A DNA stretch of 64,000 nt, taken from the NCBI GenBank assembly GCA_003427395.1, contig BFEA01000085.1, forward strand, positions 2,547,154-2,611,153, written 5' to 3'. Within the stretch, counting starts at the first letter, position 1. Each line of letters begins with the position of its first letter. The notes beneath the pieces were generated by a model that was given only the letters and a program-made list of their open reading frames with translations, made no database searches and had not been told where the DNA came from. This document shows, one piece after another, positions 21,478 to 31,629 of this stretch. This DNA comes from Chara braunii. Its lineage: Eukaryota; Streptophyta; Charophyceae; Charales; Characeae. A program made the position numbers and the translations under genes.

Positions 21478-22153
21478 CTACACAACTTATAAATATTTCA
21501 TAGGTGTACAGATTAATTTCTTTGATTGATTATTTGTATTCAATATATACTTTGTTGAGCTTGGCGATCGGTTACTATCCCTTGAAAAGTTGAAAGTTTG
21601 GTTCTAAAGGGGCCAAAAAAGCTCGAGGACGGGAAGAGAGACGGGGCTTAATTTTCTGCTCTTCATGCAATTTTTATGGATCAATGCATCTGCTTGTCAC
21701 TTCGTCCGAAAACAGGCCCATGACCTTCTAACACCACGCCAGACTTTCCTAAACTAGGAACTATGCAATGACCTCACGTTCCTCGCACATCACTCAGCGA
21801 CCACAAAGCACTCTCCTGCGACCGTAACCACACTGCTTGCACGAACGACCGGTCGTTGCCTTGTGACCGCCCGCAACCCTCGTTTCCACGTAACGGCGTC
21901 TTGTATAACCGTATAAGCAATGAACGACATTCCCCATCCGGAAACCGCTCACTAAACGACAAAACGCATCCATGTACACAGCTTATAGATATTTCATAGA
22001 TATACAAATTAATTTAATTGATTGATTATTTGTAGTTAATATATACTTTGCTGAACTTGGCGATCTGTTATTATCCCTTGAGAAGTCGAAAGTTTGGTTC
22101 TAAAGGGGCCAAAAAAGCTCAAGGACGAGAAGAGAGAGGGGGCTTAATTTTCT
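21478..22153. repeat. Direct repeats flanking a dispersed ~320-bp repeat
   Basis: Two ~178-bp direct repeats (21478-21655 and 21975-22153) both run from a CACARCTTATARATATTTCATA block through TTGATTGATTATTTGTA to AAGGGGCCAAAAAAGCTC and GGGGCTTAATTTTCTG. Between them lies a ~320-bp block (about 21656-21975) with a close relative at 36787-37105. A dispersed repeat bracketed by direct repeats can arise by insertion into a duplicated unit or by unequal exchange. Confidence 0.75.
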
Positions 22154-22278
22154 GTTATTTTCTTTTCAAATTTCAACTCTCCGGTGAATTTTAATGTGCC
22201 CCTGAAACAGATGTCGTCTGTATTGCAACTGTAGATAACATGTTTTCCCCGTTAAGGCCGCCCAAAGCCCTCTCCGAC

Positions 22279-22420
22279 AACCATGCAAGGCTGCACACTC
22301 GGGTGTGTATAAGTTGAATGCCTAGTGTGATACACAACCCTGCTCGGCAGCCATGCCAGACCGCACACCTGGATGTGTATAAATCGGATGCCCAGTGCGA
22401 TACACAACTTATATAAATCT
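22279..22420. repeat. ~73-bp tandem repeat, two units
   Basis: CCATGC..G.CYGCACAC followed by GTGTGTATAA..., GGATGCCCAGTG and CGATACACAAC occurs twice head to tail. The copies differ at several positions. Confidence 0.7.
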
Positions 22421-22518
22421 CAACAACAACCAGCGATGAGCATATCAATGATGTACGCTGCACGAGTGGAGAATCACAAACAAAATAAAAAAAACGTACA
22501 TTTCTGAAGCTGCCAGCA

Positions 22519-22977
22519 TCAAGGCAAACTATAGAGGAACGCCGGGTAGAGCAGTTTACTGTTTAGAATAAATTGTATGACAAACAATATGAAGATGAGT
22601 ACGAACAGGACGTAGTCGAGACGCCTGCAGATCGACGGACGTCTACACTGCCGCTGTGTTTTCGGTGCAGAAGCTCTTGACAGGATCGACGTCTCAGTAG
22701 TCTGCAATGGAGACAGAAACGTTTGCGGTGATGTCTGTGGAACAAACACGAGTGGTTGAACAGATGGCACCGGAGGTGGAGAGCTTAGAGACTCCGACGA
22801 AGACGAAGACTCTGTCTGTTGTTGAGGTTTGCTTTTCTTCATGGTATACATTACAACACTTTTGGTTGACGTTTTCCTTTTCCGATCTTTTTCCATCGCA
22901 ACAAAGGAAAAACGTTCTTCTAATTCAGTAATGCTAGATATTGACTGTGCCAACAAAGAACCAACAAAAATAAACAT
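22519..22977 (-). CDS. Possible tail-anchored membrane protein
   Basis: Open frame of 152 codons; ATG codons at residues 1 and 28 are both possible starts. After a basic stretch (EKDRKRKTSTK, residues 29-39) comes a Gln/Ser/Pro-rich linker (about 50-100), then a basic segment (RQCRRPSICRRL). A single hydrophobic helix of about 19-20 residues follows (121-140, YVLFVLIFILFVIQFIL), with only a dozen residues after it. This layout is that of a C-terminally anchored membrane protein with its bulk in the cytosol or nucleus. I do not recognise it. It lies between the small-gene copy at 23978 and the free Ulp1 protease, on the same strand, so it may be part of the Helitron-like element. Confidence 0.4.
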   Translation of the reverse strand: MFIFVGSLLAQSISSITELEERFSFVAMEKDRKRKTSTKSVVMYTMKKSKPQQQTESSSSSESLSSPPPVPSVQPLVFVPQTSPQTFLSPLQTTETSILSRASAPKTQRQCRRPSICRRLDYVLFVLIFILFVIQFILNSKLLYPAFLYSLP

Positions 22978-22989
22978 GAAGAAGACATG

Positions 22990-23970
22990 AGTAAGACAAA
23001 TCGGATGTTAAATCAACTTAAATTTGAGCAGCGACGGATTTGAACAATTTAAATCAAGTAGCGCAATAAAGCATGATGATAGCAACAACCATCATCATAC
23101 AGACTATGCGGTTGCGTACTTAGATTCTCTACTAGTTCACTGTACCAGATAATCACTATATCCACAAAGAATAGACAAAAGGAGAAATCCAAAATACGTG
23201 AGCAAGGCAAACTGAATGTTAAATCAACATAAATTTGGCTAGTAACATATGTGAATAAATTAAAACGAACAACAGAGTAAGACATGATTCAAAAAATGGC
23301 CGCCATCATATAAAACCAGTTGACTGGTTGATTAGATTCTCCCACGTGTTGGTTAAACTTCTTTGTTATCTGAACTTGGTAGCTGTCATGGCTTCGGACC
23401 TATTCATGGGCAAGTCATCGAGCTCTTGCGTCTATTGACGATCGATTTATTATGCTTGTTGTTTTGCAATTCAGCATCTTTGCCAACACGGAAACCGCAA
23501 ACGAACGTGAGGGTAGAACATGGTGGATACGAGACACCGATCAAGGACAGAACCGATGACTATAATTTTTGACCGCAGGCAGAGAAAAATACATCCAATC
23601 TAAGGGCGGTAGATACAAACCTCAATATAGTTAGCAGATAGTCAAAAGCCTAGCACTCGTTTACTCTTTTCTTAATACCATGTCTTATCCACAATCCTGA
23701 AAGCGACATCAGAGGCAGAATACAATAAGAGATCGACGTGATTCGACTTACTGAGACTGTATTTTCTCTTACAAAATAAAACACAAAGAGGTGTCATCCA
23801 ATAAAGGAAGCCGAATAGAAAAGCAAGGCAGATTGTATTTACACACCCGTCTTCATACGGCTTTGTCTTCAGGACAACGACCTACAATCACTAAACACAA
23901 CTCAACAAACAGAAAAACTGGGGTATGACATGAAAAGCAAGAGCACCATGTAGAAACCAAAAATCTATCT
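22990..23970. other. Gene-free stretch with short direct repeats
   Basis: Two related segments near 23005-23160 and 23205-23345 share GAATGTTAAATCAAC with ATAAATTTG and a TTGACTGGTTGATTAGATTC / GTACTTAGATTCTCTAC-like block. Otherwise I see no gene. Confidence 0.4.
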
Positions 23971-23977
23971 TACGTTT

Positions 23978-24426
23978 TTAGCTCGAGCTGTTGCGCCGGA
24001 TAATCACGTCTGCGCTTGAACGACGTGTATGAACACGCCGTATAAGCATGTGCCGAAAGCTCACTTCAAAACAAGATTGCAGCGGGATACCAGACAACCT
24101 GTTATTTGTGGTTAAGAAGAAGATAACATGATCGCCCGGCTCGGGAACTGCACGATGGCAAGGGTAATCATGAACGACCACCCTTCGAACAAACGGCATA
24201 AGACGGTTAGACAACGAACGTCGGTCGACGAAAAGGTGGTGGAAACCGGACACCATGAAACGCAGGTCTTCATCAACGAGATACATGAGGAGTTGTCCAC
24301 GGTACAGACGAGAGGATCGACAACATAGCCACGCTTTATGACGTTCTGGTGGGCGTACGAAGGACGCCTAGCAATATAATTTTCCAAGGCATCTGTTGTC
24401 CGGTGCAGAATACGTATATAGTGCAT
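23978..24426 (-). pseudogene. Small unknown protein, family member 5, frameshifted
   Basis: From ATG 24426 one frame reads TTDALENYIARRPSY and RGYVVD, matching the family start. The second half is in another frame: LLMYLVDEDLRF, LSNRLMPFVRRVVVHDYPCHRA and VPEPGDHVIFFLTTNN. At least one frameshift near 24300 joins them. It is the only copy upstream (5') of the transposase; the other four lie downstream, so copies flank the element on both sides. Confidence 0.55.
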
Positions 24427-25264
24427 CGTGCACAGATAAGACAATGGAAACTGTCGACCGCAACAGCGAACATTGTTCAGAATGCAACAACACATCACGA
24501 AAAAAGAACGCAAGAAGCAAACGTCAAAGAAAAACCATTTTGTTCCAAGCGACATATATAAGAAGCATACAGTTGTCTTTCCCATAACCGGTAATTATAC
24601 AAAACAAACAATCATCAATAGCACATTGTTGTCTATTGTTCAAAAAAACGTTCAGTCACTCCTTTTTGGACAACTGAATAAACAGACGAAGACCATGTCG
24701 AATATGCTATATCATAGAACCAAGAATCGCTTGCCCATGCTTCATCCTGTAAAATAAAACGACACGATTTTCTAGTATATGTTACACAACAGAATCGAAA
24801 CGAGGTAGAAAAAGAGAGAGACGCAGAGAAAAAGAAGGTGGGCCCTGCCCATTTCCACTCTCCACTTTTCAAAAAGTCTTGCTTTCACGGTCTGGCAACC
24901 CCCTGATATTTTTCATGTATCTGGACGCAGCGGACAACATATAGTTGCTTGATGTTGCACTTGTCCAATGCACATGGTTCACAACACGTCCAAATGGGTG
25001 CAAATTGTTATGTACGATGTTAAGCTTCTCCACCTAGGCAGAAGAAAAAAGGAAACAAAGAACTGCATGTTTTTTCGTTTACCCCCCCTCCAATGGCAGT
25101 TCATCTATATTTGACCTTCGCCCCCCCCCCCCCCTAAATACAGGATCTGATTTGGTGAGACATCTGACCGAGCTCACATGTAACAAAAAACAATGGCTTT
25201 CTTTGTGTCCCATCTGATTGTTGAGTATCCAGCACTATAGTTTCGGGACGTGCAGATTCCAAGA

Positions 25265-25965
25265 AGCTGCATTGTAGACTTGTAGCTCTGCAAACTGCAT
25301 TTTGTTCGTTGCGTTTTTTTCCCCAGAATACAAACTGCATTTTTCAGCCCGTCGGTTTTTCCCCCGTCAATTCAGATGCAACTCTCGCTAAATTCTGCCT
25401 ACATCGAATTGACCATAGAGGTTCTTTTGCTAACTAGTAATCAGTATAATACGGATCAAAGTCGAGTCAAATGCGCCTGCCTGTAGTCATAATCGCAGGC
25501 AGGAAAGAGAAAAAGAAAGCCAATAAAAAAACAACCGACAAAGTCTATGCTACACAACCTCCACCGTCCACATAGGAAGAAGCTAACAATACAAAGGCAC
25601 TGTTCCGCGCTCTCAGTATACGCCCTTTCTTAACATGGTCAACGTGTTTGTGGCTCTGTGAGCTGCACTTTGTTCGTTTTTCCCCCTCACAGGATAAACT
25701 ACGTTTTTTAATTCGTCTCTTTTTTCTCCGTCAATTAAGATGAAATCCCCGCTGAATTCCGCCCACAACAAATTAACCATAAAGGTTCTTTCAGCGACCG
25801 CTAATCAGCATACCACAGTTCAGAGTCAAGTCGAATGTGCCCACATGTAGCCATATTTGCAGCGAAGAAAGGAAAGGAGGCCAAGAAGATAACAACTAAC
25901 AAACCTATGGTACATAGTATTAACGTAAGGAGAAAATAACAATATAAAGGCATTATACCTTTTCC
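25265..25965. repeat. Tandem duplication, two ~364-bp units
   Basis: The units at about 25265-25600 and 25629-25965 share, in order, TTGTRGCTCTG, CTGCAYTTTGTTCGTT, CCGTCAATTMAGATG, AATTCYGCCYAC, ACCATARAGGTTCTTT and TAATCAGYATA, with an offset of 364. Both are moderately diverged, so the duplication is old. Confidence 0.75.
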
Positions 25966-26328
25966 TTTGTAGTTGCCATTCGCCAACAGCGTCAACGCAT
26001 GCGCCACCAACCGTCGAATGCTACATCATAGATAAGGACAAAAAAAAGACAAAAGGAAATAAAATAAAAAAGCCAATCTTTGTTCACCAACTCATTCACA
26101 GATAAACATGATGCTACTAAAAGACACACAGGCGCAGTCACGATTTGATGTATCGGTACCGAATATTCGAAACGTTTCCAAAGGTTCAGCAGGATGGGAA
26201 AAGCGGCGGCTACATCAAAACAACACCCGGTGTGAAAAATTCCCGACCTTAAGGTTTATAATAATGAATTCTTTGACTCCCCCGCCCCCTTCCAAAAAAA
26301 AAACAACATCCGGTACTAACAGGCTGAC

Positions 26329-26480
26329 CTGTACACGCACACTACGAAACAGACCACGAGCTGGACTCTCGACGACATCAGAAATACCAATAATGTTAGC
26401 CACTAGGACAAAATAGAGAGAGATGCAATAATACAGGCCAATAGCCGCACTCACGAGCGGGATGAGAGAAGAGACGCCAA
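26329..26480 (-). CDS. Possible internal exon of a membrane protein
   Basis: On the minus strand this 152-bp frame is bounded by GGTCTACAG upstream (acceptor-like) and GTACAG/GTCAGC downstream (donor-like). It encodes VSSLIPLVSAAIGLYYCISL followed by YFVLVANIIGISDVV, which contains a long hydrophobic segment and then a charged end (ARGLFRSVRVQ). The intron-like sequence upstream contains a (CT)n tract. It may belong with the frame at 26774-26962, but the phases need checking. Confidence 0.25.
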
Positions 26481-26507
26481 CTGTAGACCATTCATTCATT
26501 GGGGTTT

Positions 26508-26510
<3 letters not shown>

Positions 26511-26561
<51 letters not shown>
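26511..26561. repeat. (GA)n microsatellite
   Basis: About 25 GA units between two candidate exons of a minus-strand gene; on that strand it is a pyrimidine tract. Confidence 0.95.
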
Positions 26562-26773
26562 ACCAACTGACCCGCCAGGGTCCCGGGTGGCCAGCCCGTA
26601 CGAGGACCGGGAATGATCCCAGGCCCCCCCCCCAAAAAAAAACTCCAAAAATTCCACCAAAAAAACTACGTTAGGCAGAAAAATAAACTGAACAACTTTT
26701 GCCTCAGGGTCACATCAACATTCTTCATCAAATTTAGAATAACGATTAAAAATCAACAATACATTTTTAATTT

Positions 26774-26962
26774 TTATTTCTTCAGCCGGGCAGCCGACCA
26801 GGTGTGTAAATAATCCTTCATCCCCGGAAATACAATTGCGAAGTCGAGGGTCATGCAGCTAACGATGACCGCTGCCACGACAATCGGACCTCTGGCAGAC
26901 TCCCGCCATTTTTTAGGACGAGACATAAGAAAGGTGTTCGGAGAGGAATCGCCCGAATTCAT
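26774..26962 (-). CDS. Possible first exon of a multi-pass membrane protein
   Basis: A 62-codon frame from ATG 26962 (or the ATG 12 codons in): a hydrophilic basic start (SRPKKWRESARGP), then a hydrophobic segment IVVAAVIVSCMTLDFAIVFP and MKDYLHTW. A short hydrophobic helix with LDFAIVFP and a following YL resembles the first helix of major-facilitator transporters, but this is only a look-alike. After YLHTW the frame runs into AT-rich sequence, as an intron would give. It is preceded by a (CT)n tract and by the E2F-like cluster at 27274-27515, which would sit in its promoter. Confidence 0.25.
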   Translation of the reverse strand: MNSGDSSPNTFLMSRPKKWRESARGPIVVAAVIVSCMTLDFAIVFPGMKDYLHTWSAARLKK

Positions 26963-26999
26963 TTTCGATAATTTATCCCTTCCCCCTCTCTTACTTCTC

Positions 27000-27012
27000 T
27001 TCTCTCTCTCTT

Positions 27013-27088
<76 letters not shown>
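27000..27088. repeat. (CT)n microsatellite
   Basis: About 40 CT units in a pyrimidine-rich block. On the minus strand it is a GA tract just upstream of the possible first exon at 26962. Confidence 0.95.
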
Positions 27089-27090
<2 letters not shown>

Positions 27091-27273
27091 CCCCCTTGCG
27101 CCAGCAATTTCTCTTCTTTCCTTCTCTACTATCTCCAAAATCCAGAAGAACCGCTCGAAATTCCTGTCAATCGCTTTCTTCTGCCTTACTCCACTTGTTA
27201 ATGATCTTCTCCCATCTCTCCCCTCTGATCTTCTCCTTCGCCGACGATTTCTGTTATTTCCTTCTTCCTCGAG

Positions 27274-27515
27274 ATTTTCCCGCCAAAATCTCTGCCTCGA
27301 GGACAGATCTTCCAGCTCATAGGGGTCTGATTATAAGAATGGCGGGAGAATTTTCAGCATATCAGTTCTAACAACTGCGCGACAGACAGAACACTGCAAT
27401 TGCCCGCCAAAAAGCAGCACTGAATTTGCACGCCAAAAAGAAGAGTGAAAAAGCGCGCCGAAGAAAACACCGAAAGAGCGCGCCAAAAAGAAAAGCAAAA
27501 AACCGCGTCAGAAAG
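27274..27515. promoter_or_regulatory. Cluster of E2F-like sites in a 26-bp tandem repeat
   Basis: The motif CGCCAAAA or a close form occurs at 27274-27289 (TTTTCCCGCCAAAATC, a near-perfect E2F/DP site), about 27341 (GGCGGGAG), 27401 (TGCCCGCCAAAAAG), 27427 (TGCACGCCAAAAAG), 27452 (AGCGCGCCGAAG), 27476 (GAGCGCGCCAAAAAG) and weakly at about 27502. The last five are in a degenerate 26-bp tandem repeat. E2F/DP factors bind TTTSSCGC and drive S-phase genes. Whether these sites work is unknown; a repeat could carry them by chance. Confidence 0.35.
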
Positions 27516-28280
27516 ACCGCTGCGTGGACTGAAAACAGGGCACGTGGCGTGAACCTGCACAGCGAGGAAAGGATCGAACACAGGATCGGAAGCCTTGGGT
27601 TATGCAAAATATAATTATAATAAATTAGGAATCTAGCAACTCGATACACGACGATATCATGACATCTCACGAAGGAAGAGAGGTGATTGATTGATTGATT
27701 GATTGGAAACAACGGAGAGAGCGAAAAAAGAGGGAAGCAAACGAACAGAAGGAAAGAATGAAATGAGCAGAACAGCAAAAGGATGAGGAGAACAAAAAAA
27801 GTGAATAAACACAAGCTTCAGAGGCAATCGGGGGGAATATAAACACAAGGTTTTAAACAGAAGGAGGACACAAAATTGATTCGAAAAATGATAAGACAGG
27901 CGAAAAAAAAGGAAAAAAACTAGGATGACGTGGGGTCAGTTTGATCCATAGATCGTCAATTGGAAACGAACCGAGAGAAAAAACGCAGGGGAAAACGAAG
28001 GGAGAGAAGAACGGGGGGGAAAGATTATGTACCATTCAAAGGCAGATGACTCAACTACTCGTATATAAGCTACGTCAAAAACAGATAAATATTATAAACA
28101 ATGTTAATTAACGAATAACCAGGGCAGACCACAAAATTAAATGACACACCTCTTTGCTCGACATCCCGCCAAATCAAAAGGTTGATCACGTATCCATCAT
28201 ATTGCGCAAAATATGCCACCAAAGGAACTCTCACTGCTCAAACGAGACTGACAGAACGATGCTCTCGACTCCTTTCCGAT
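27516..28280. other. Gene-free stretch
   Basis: It contains a short (TTGA)n run near 27682 and purine-rich blocks. No gene or RNA was recognised. Confidence 0.5.
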
Positions 28281-28288
28281 CCCAATGG

Positions 28289-28530
28289 AGAATGCAACTC
28301 CAAGTAGCAATCACTTCCTTTACCCCCCACATCCGCTCTTTTCTCTCTCTCTCTCTCTCTCTTTTTTTTTTTTTTTTTTTTTTTTCTCTCTCTCTCTCTC
28401 TCTGTGTCAGAAAGCAGCTCCAAGTAGCAATCACTTCGATTATCCACCTCCGCCAAAGTAAACCCTTCTCTCTCTCTCTCTCTTTCTCTGTGTGTGTGTG
28501 TATGTGTGTGTGTGTGGGTGTGCGTTTCTC
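28289..28530. repeat. Short direct repeat with CT, T and GT microsatellites
   Basis: CTCCAAGTAGCAATCACTTC occurs at about 28299 and 28420, each followed by a (CT)n tract. The first tract runs into a T-run; the second runs into (TG)n. Confidence 0.85.
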
Positions 28531-28935
28531 GAATGGAAGGAAAACGAAGGTTGGAGGATGGATCGGAAGCAGAGGAACATAAACACGCAGAGGAAGGAGT
28601 GTCGTCGTGAACAATATCCTGAGCTTAGGAGAGCACGACGATCAGTTGACTGTTCGATCAACAGACTACAAACAAATAGAGAGAGAGAGAGAGAGGGAGG
28701 GAGAGGGAGAGGGAAAGGGAGGAAGGAAGGAAAAAGGGAGGCCAATGGTTCAGAGGCGAATCACTCGTGCTTGACCTCCAAGGTAGCACAACCCATTATC
28801 TTGCCAACAATGCACTTCTTCACGTAGCTGAGAGAGGTAGAGGGATCAAGCAAAGCGAAGCGAGCGATCAACGATAGCTCATGGAGAACAAACCCGTATT
28901 CGTTTTTCTTTATTATCAATTTAGGTTAGGGCCAC

Positions 28936-28938
28936 ACA

Positions 28939-28985
<47 letters not shown>

Positions 28986-29031
28986 TCACTCTCTCACTCA
29001 CTCACACATACACACACACACACACGCACTC
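28936..29031. repeat. (CA)n microsatellite
   Basis: CA repeat with TCACTCACTC interruptions. The following 29032-29975 contains no gene I can support. Confidence 0.95.
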
Positions 29032-30180
29032 CTCCCCGTCCTCTCCCCACCCGGTCAAGCTCGCCATTCTCAAAACAAAATGCGATAACCTGTTATGTCG
29101 AAGTGCCAGCGGTCATTAGGGACCATGCGGAATGGCAAGAAGGATCCTGCACCCTTATTTTGGATATTCTCCGTCACACGTTTTTTGAAGGACATATGAC
29201 AACGTAGCTAAAGATCACGGTCCTTCATGATCATTGTCATCACTGCAAGCAACATCAAATACGCCAGGGTTGAGTGAAAGAAGCACAGTTACAAAGACAA
29301 AAAAACAAAAAGATGCGTAACAGTCGTCTGATTATCGCCATCGCCCCTTGCATTCCTGAATAAGTGAAGAGACTTCTCAGGACTTCAAACCAAACGAAAG
29401 CCGAGGAAAAACAAACAAAAAAAAGAAAGCCGAGAGGAGATGACAAGCGGTGACGTCATCTCCGAATAATACCGTCTGAAGTATACATAATATGAACCAA
29501 ACATTACAGAAAAGGATGACAAACAAATCACCAGAGAACAAAAAACAGAAGTAGAAGAAAAGGAAAAAAAAAAAAGGGAAAAAAAAGTACAGAGAAAAAT
29601 GACACAGACATATCGAGAACTCGTCCAGACAAAAAAAAAATAAAAAAATTGCGTAATCGTGTTATTAAACGGATCATTCAGGCGATGGTGCAATTACCTG
29701 CAACACTCGTAAAAAAGGGTAGCGGCAAAAAAAAAAAAGCATTGGGGGGACGTAAAAAAGGGTAGCGGCACCAAAAGAAGAACATGGGGAGGAAGAAAAG
29801 GTGTGATGATCAGGACAAAATGGGAAAACCCCCTCCAGACATGATGGAGAACGGCAGCAATAAGAACCCGGGCAACCGCCTTTCACATCAGTGCAAACGG
29901 GACACAACAAATAGCACTATAGCTGACACAATCACTCGACAAAATAACCGGAATATAGTAACCCAGATGATAAATGGAGCCAAAGATCACGTTGAGGACG
30001 ATGGCGCTTGACACAAAAAAAAACACTCGTGACGAAACAATTCCCTGTTGTAATCTAACAAATAATCTACAATATATATCGTCACACTGTATATTGTCAC
30101 ACTATATATCGTCACATAAATATCAGAGCGCAAAAGCGAAAACAAAGGAAAACAAATATCGTCACAAATATACATATACA

Positions 30181-30240
30181 TTTCAACCGCCTGATGAGTC
30201 GGTGAACCTCCAACGAAACAGTCCGTCACAACCCCTCATT
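30181..30240 (+). ncRNA. Hammerhead-ribozyme-like motif A
   Basis: CTGATGA (30191-30197), then a five-base arm GTCGG facing CCAAC (one C-A mismatch), then GAAA (30215-30218), and GTC 30225-30227 after a very short loop. That is the core order of a hammerhead with a minimal helix III. The sequences flanking the core do not pair as a normal stem I, so self-cleavage in this form is doubtful. Confidence 0.35.
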
Positions 30241-30298
30241 TCTTACCCTTTTGTCATTTTCTTCCAACAGATGATCGGACAATTTTAAATGACTACTA

Positions 30299-30368
<70 letters not shown>

Positions 30369-30453
30369 ACACAACGAAACAATATGTCACAGCCCCCCAT
30401 TTTTTTTTTTGTCCCTTTCTTCCGATAGATCACCAAACAATTCTCAATGACTA

Positions 30454-30535
<82 letters not shown>

Positions 30536-30658
30536 GATACGCGCATATATATTGTCACAGGATATCAAAGCGCAAAAACGAAAAAAACATAAAGAAAACC
30601 AGAAAAATGAAGCATTTTTTATCTTCATATATATACGTATATGTAATATATAATATGG

Positions 30659-30715
30659 TTCAGCCTCCTGATGAGTCGGTGAAACTCCGACGGAATAGTT
30701 TGTCACAGCCCCTCG
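30659..30715 (+). ncRNA. Hammerhead-ribozyme-like motif B
   Basis: CTGATGA (30668-30674), a perfect helix II (GTCGG 675-679 with CCGAC 687-691), GGAA where GAAA is required, and GTC at 30702-30704. The helix II pair changes relative to motif A (CCGAC for CCAAC) and restores pairing. The GAAA to GGAA change would be expected to inactivate it. Confidence 0.35.
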
Positions 30716-31237
30716 TTTGGTATCCCCTTCTCCCTATCTGCCTACAGTTTACCGGAAGTTCCGTTCGACGATATATATATATAGTATACAATATATAAAT
30801 GTACAAAATATATATATTTACCTGGCAGTTCTGTTTGACGATATATACAATATACAAATATAAATGTATATATCGTTACAAAGATATCAGAGCGGCAGTT
30901 TTGTTTGATGATATATATAATATTTTGTATATATGTATATATCGTCACAAAGATATCAGAGCGCAAAAACGAAAAAAAAATAAAAAAAATAAAAAAAACA
31001 AAAAAATCATTTTTATCTTCTTATCAGGAGTCGGGAAAACATAATCGATTCCAAAACCCATAAGGTGAGCTGCGATCTCAACACAACCCAATCGAGAAAA
31101 TTACAAACGTGAAAAAAATGCGACCGATAGTGAAAAACTATTGCGGCCAGCTTATACCCCACCAGAACGGGACACCATTCTCTGGCAGTTTTTCGATCAC
31201 GATTCGTGAACAAATTGACCGGGGCGCAGGCAGGCTA

Positions 31238-31342
31238 CCGTCTTCCCCCGAACACAACGCACCCTTATTTTGGCCGTATCTGGCCGGAAATATAGCTTTT
31301 ATTCATTCATTTTTAGGCTGCGTTATGTTCGGTGGAAGACGG
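31238..31342. mobile_element. 105-bp TA-flanked inverted-repeat element (MITE), copy 1
   Basis: Terminal inverted repeats of ~24 bp: CCGTCTTCCCCCGAAC at the left and GTTCGGTGGAAGACGG at the right, with a TA on each side (31236-31237 and 31343-31344). A TA duplication with short terminal repeats is the signature of Tc1/mariner-type non-autonomous elements. It has no coding capacity. Confidence 0.7.
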
Positions 31343-31431
31343 TAGGCCATCCCAAGTCCAGCCTTCTCGATATCCGACACATTTCTTGCTAGCGTAGTAC
31401 TCGGGTGTTTCATGTAACCTCGATCAAGCCA

Positions 31432-31536
31432 CCGTCTTCCCCCGAACACGACGCACCCTTATTTTGGTCGTATCTGGCCGGAAATATAGCTTTTATACAT
31501 TCATTTTTTGGCTGCGTTATGTTCGGTGGAAGACGG
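31432..31536. mobile_element. 105-bp inverted-repeat element (MITE), copy 2
   Basis: Near-identical to copy 1 and the same length; it came with the 199-bp tandem duplication. The TA is kept on the right but the left flank is CA. Confidence 0.7.
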
Positions 31537-31629
31537 TAGGCCATCCCAAGTCCGGCCTTCTGGATATCCGACACATCTCTTGCTAGCGTAGTACTCGGAC
31601 GTTTCATGCAACCTCGATCAAGTTGCGTG

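Larger units (their letters stand above)
29980..31010. repeat. Composite satellite-like array with hammerhead-like motifs
   Basis: Several modules recur in order: a block ATATCAGAGCGCAAAARCGAAAA (about 30120, 30560, 30890, 30950), a hammerhead-like segment (30181-30240, a 5'-truncated copy at 30372-30400, and 30659-30715), a CCCCTCATTT/CCCC..TTT pyrimidine block, a block near ACAATTYTMAATGACTAC (30280 and 30438), and (CA)n runs (30301-30363 and 30456-30531). The spacing between the two full hammerhead-like motifs is 477 bp. AT-rich ATATAT stretches fill 30760-30930. Confidence 0.7.
31230..31627. repeat. Tandem duplication, two ~199-bp units
   Basis: Each unit contains one 105-bp inverted-repeat element (see next two entries) followed by a shared tail, including GGCCATCCCAAGTC, GATATCCGACACAT, TTGCTAGCGTAGTACTCGG and TTTCATG.AACCTCGATCAAG. 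A reversed fragment of the tail (GAGTACTACGCTAGCAAGAG) follows directly at about 31637. Confidence 0.85.

Noticed and set aside
27426-27614. Lys/Arg/Ala-rich frame resembling a histone H1 tail
   Set aside because: It reads a 26-bp tandem repeat, whose period is not a multiple of three, so the similarity is accidental.
29140-29175. Fragment CACCCTTATTTTGG as another 105-bp mini-element
   Set aside because: Only the interior words match; no inverted ends or TA borders at the expected distances.
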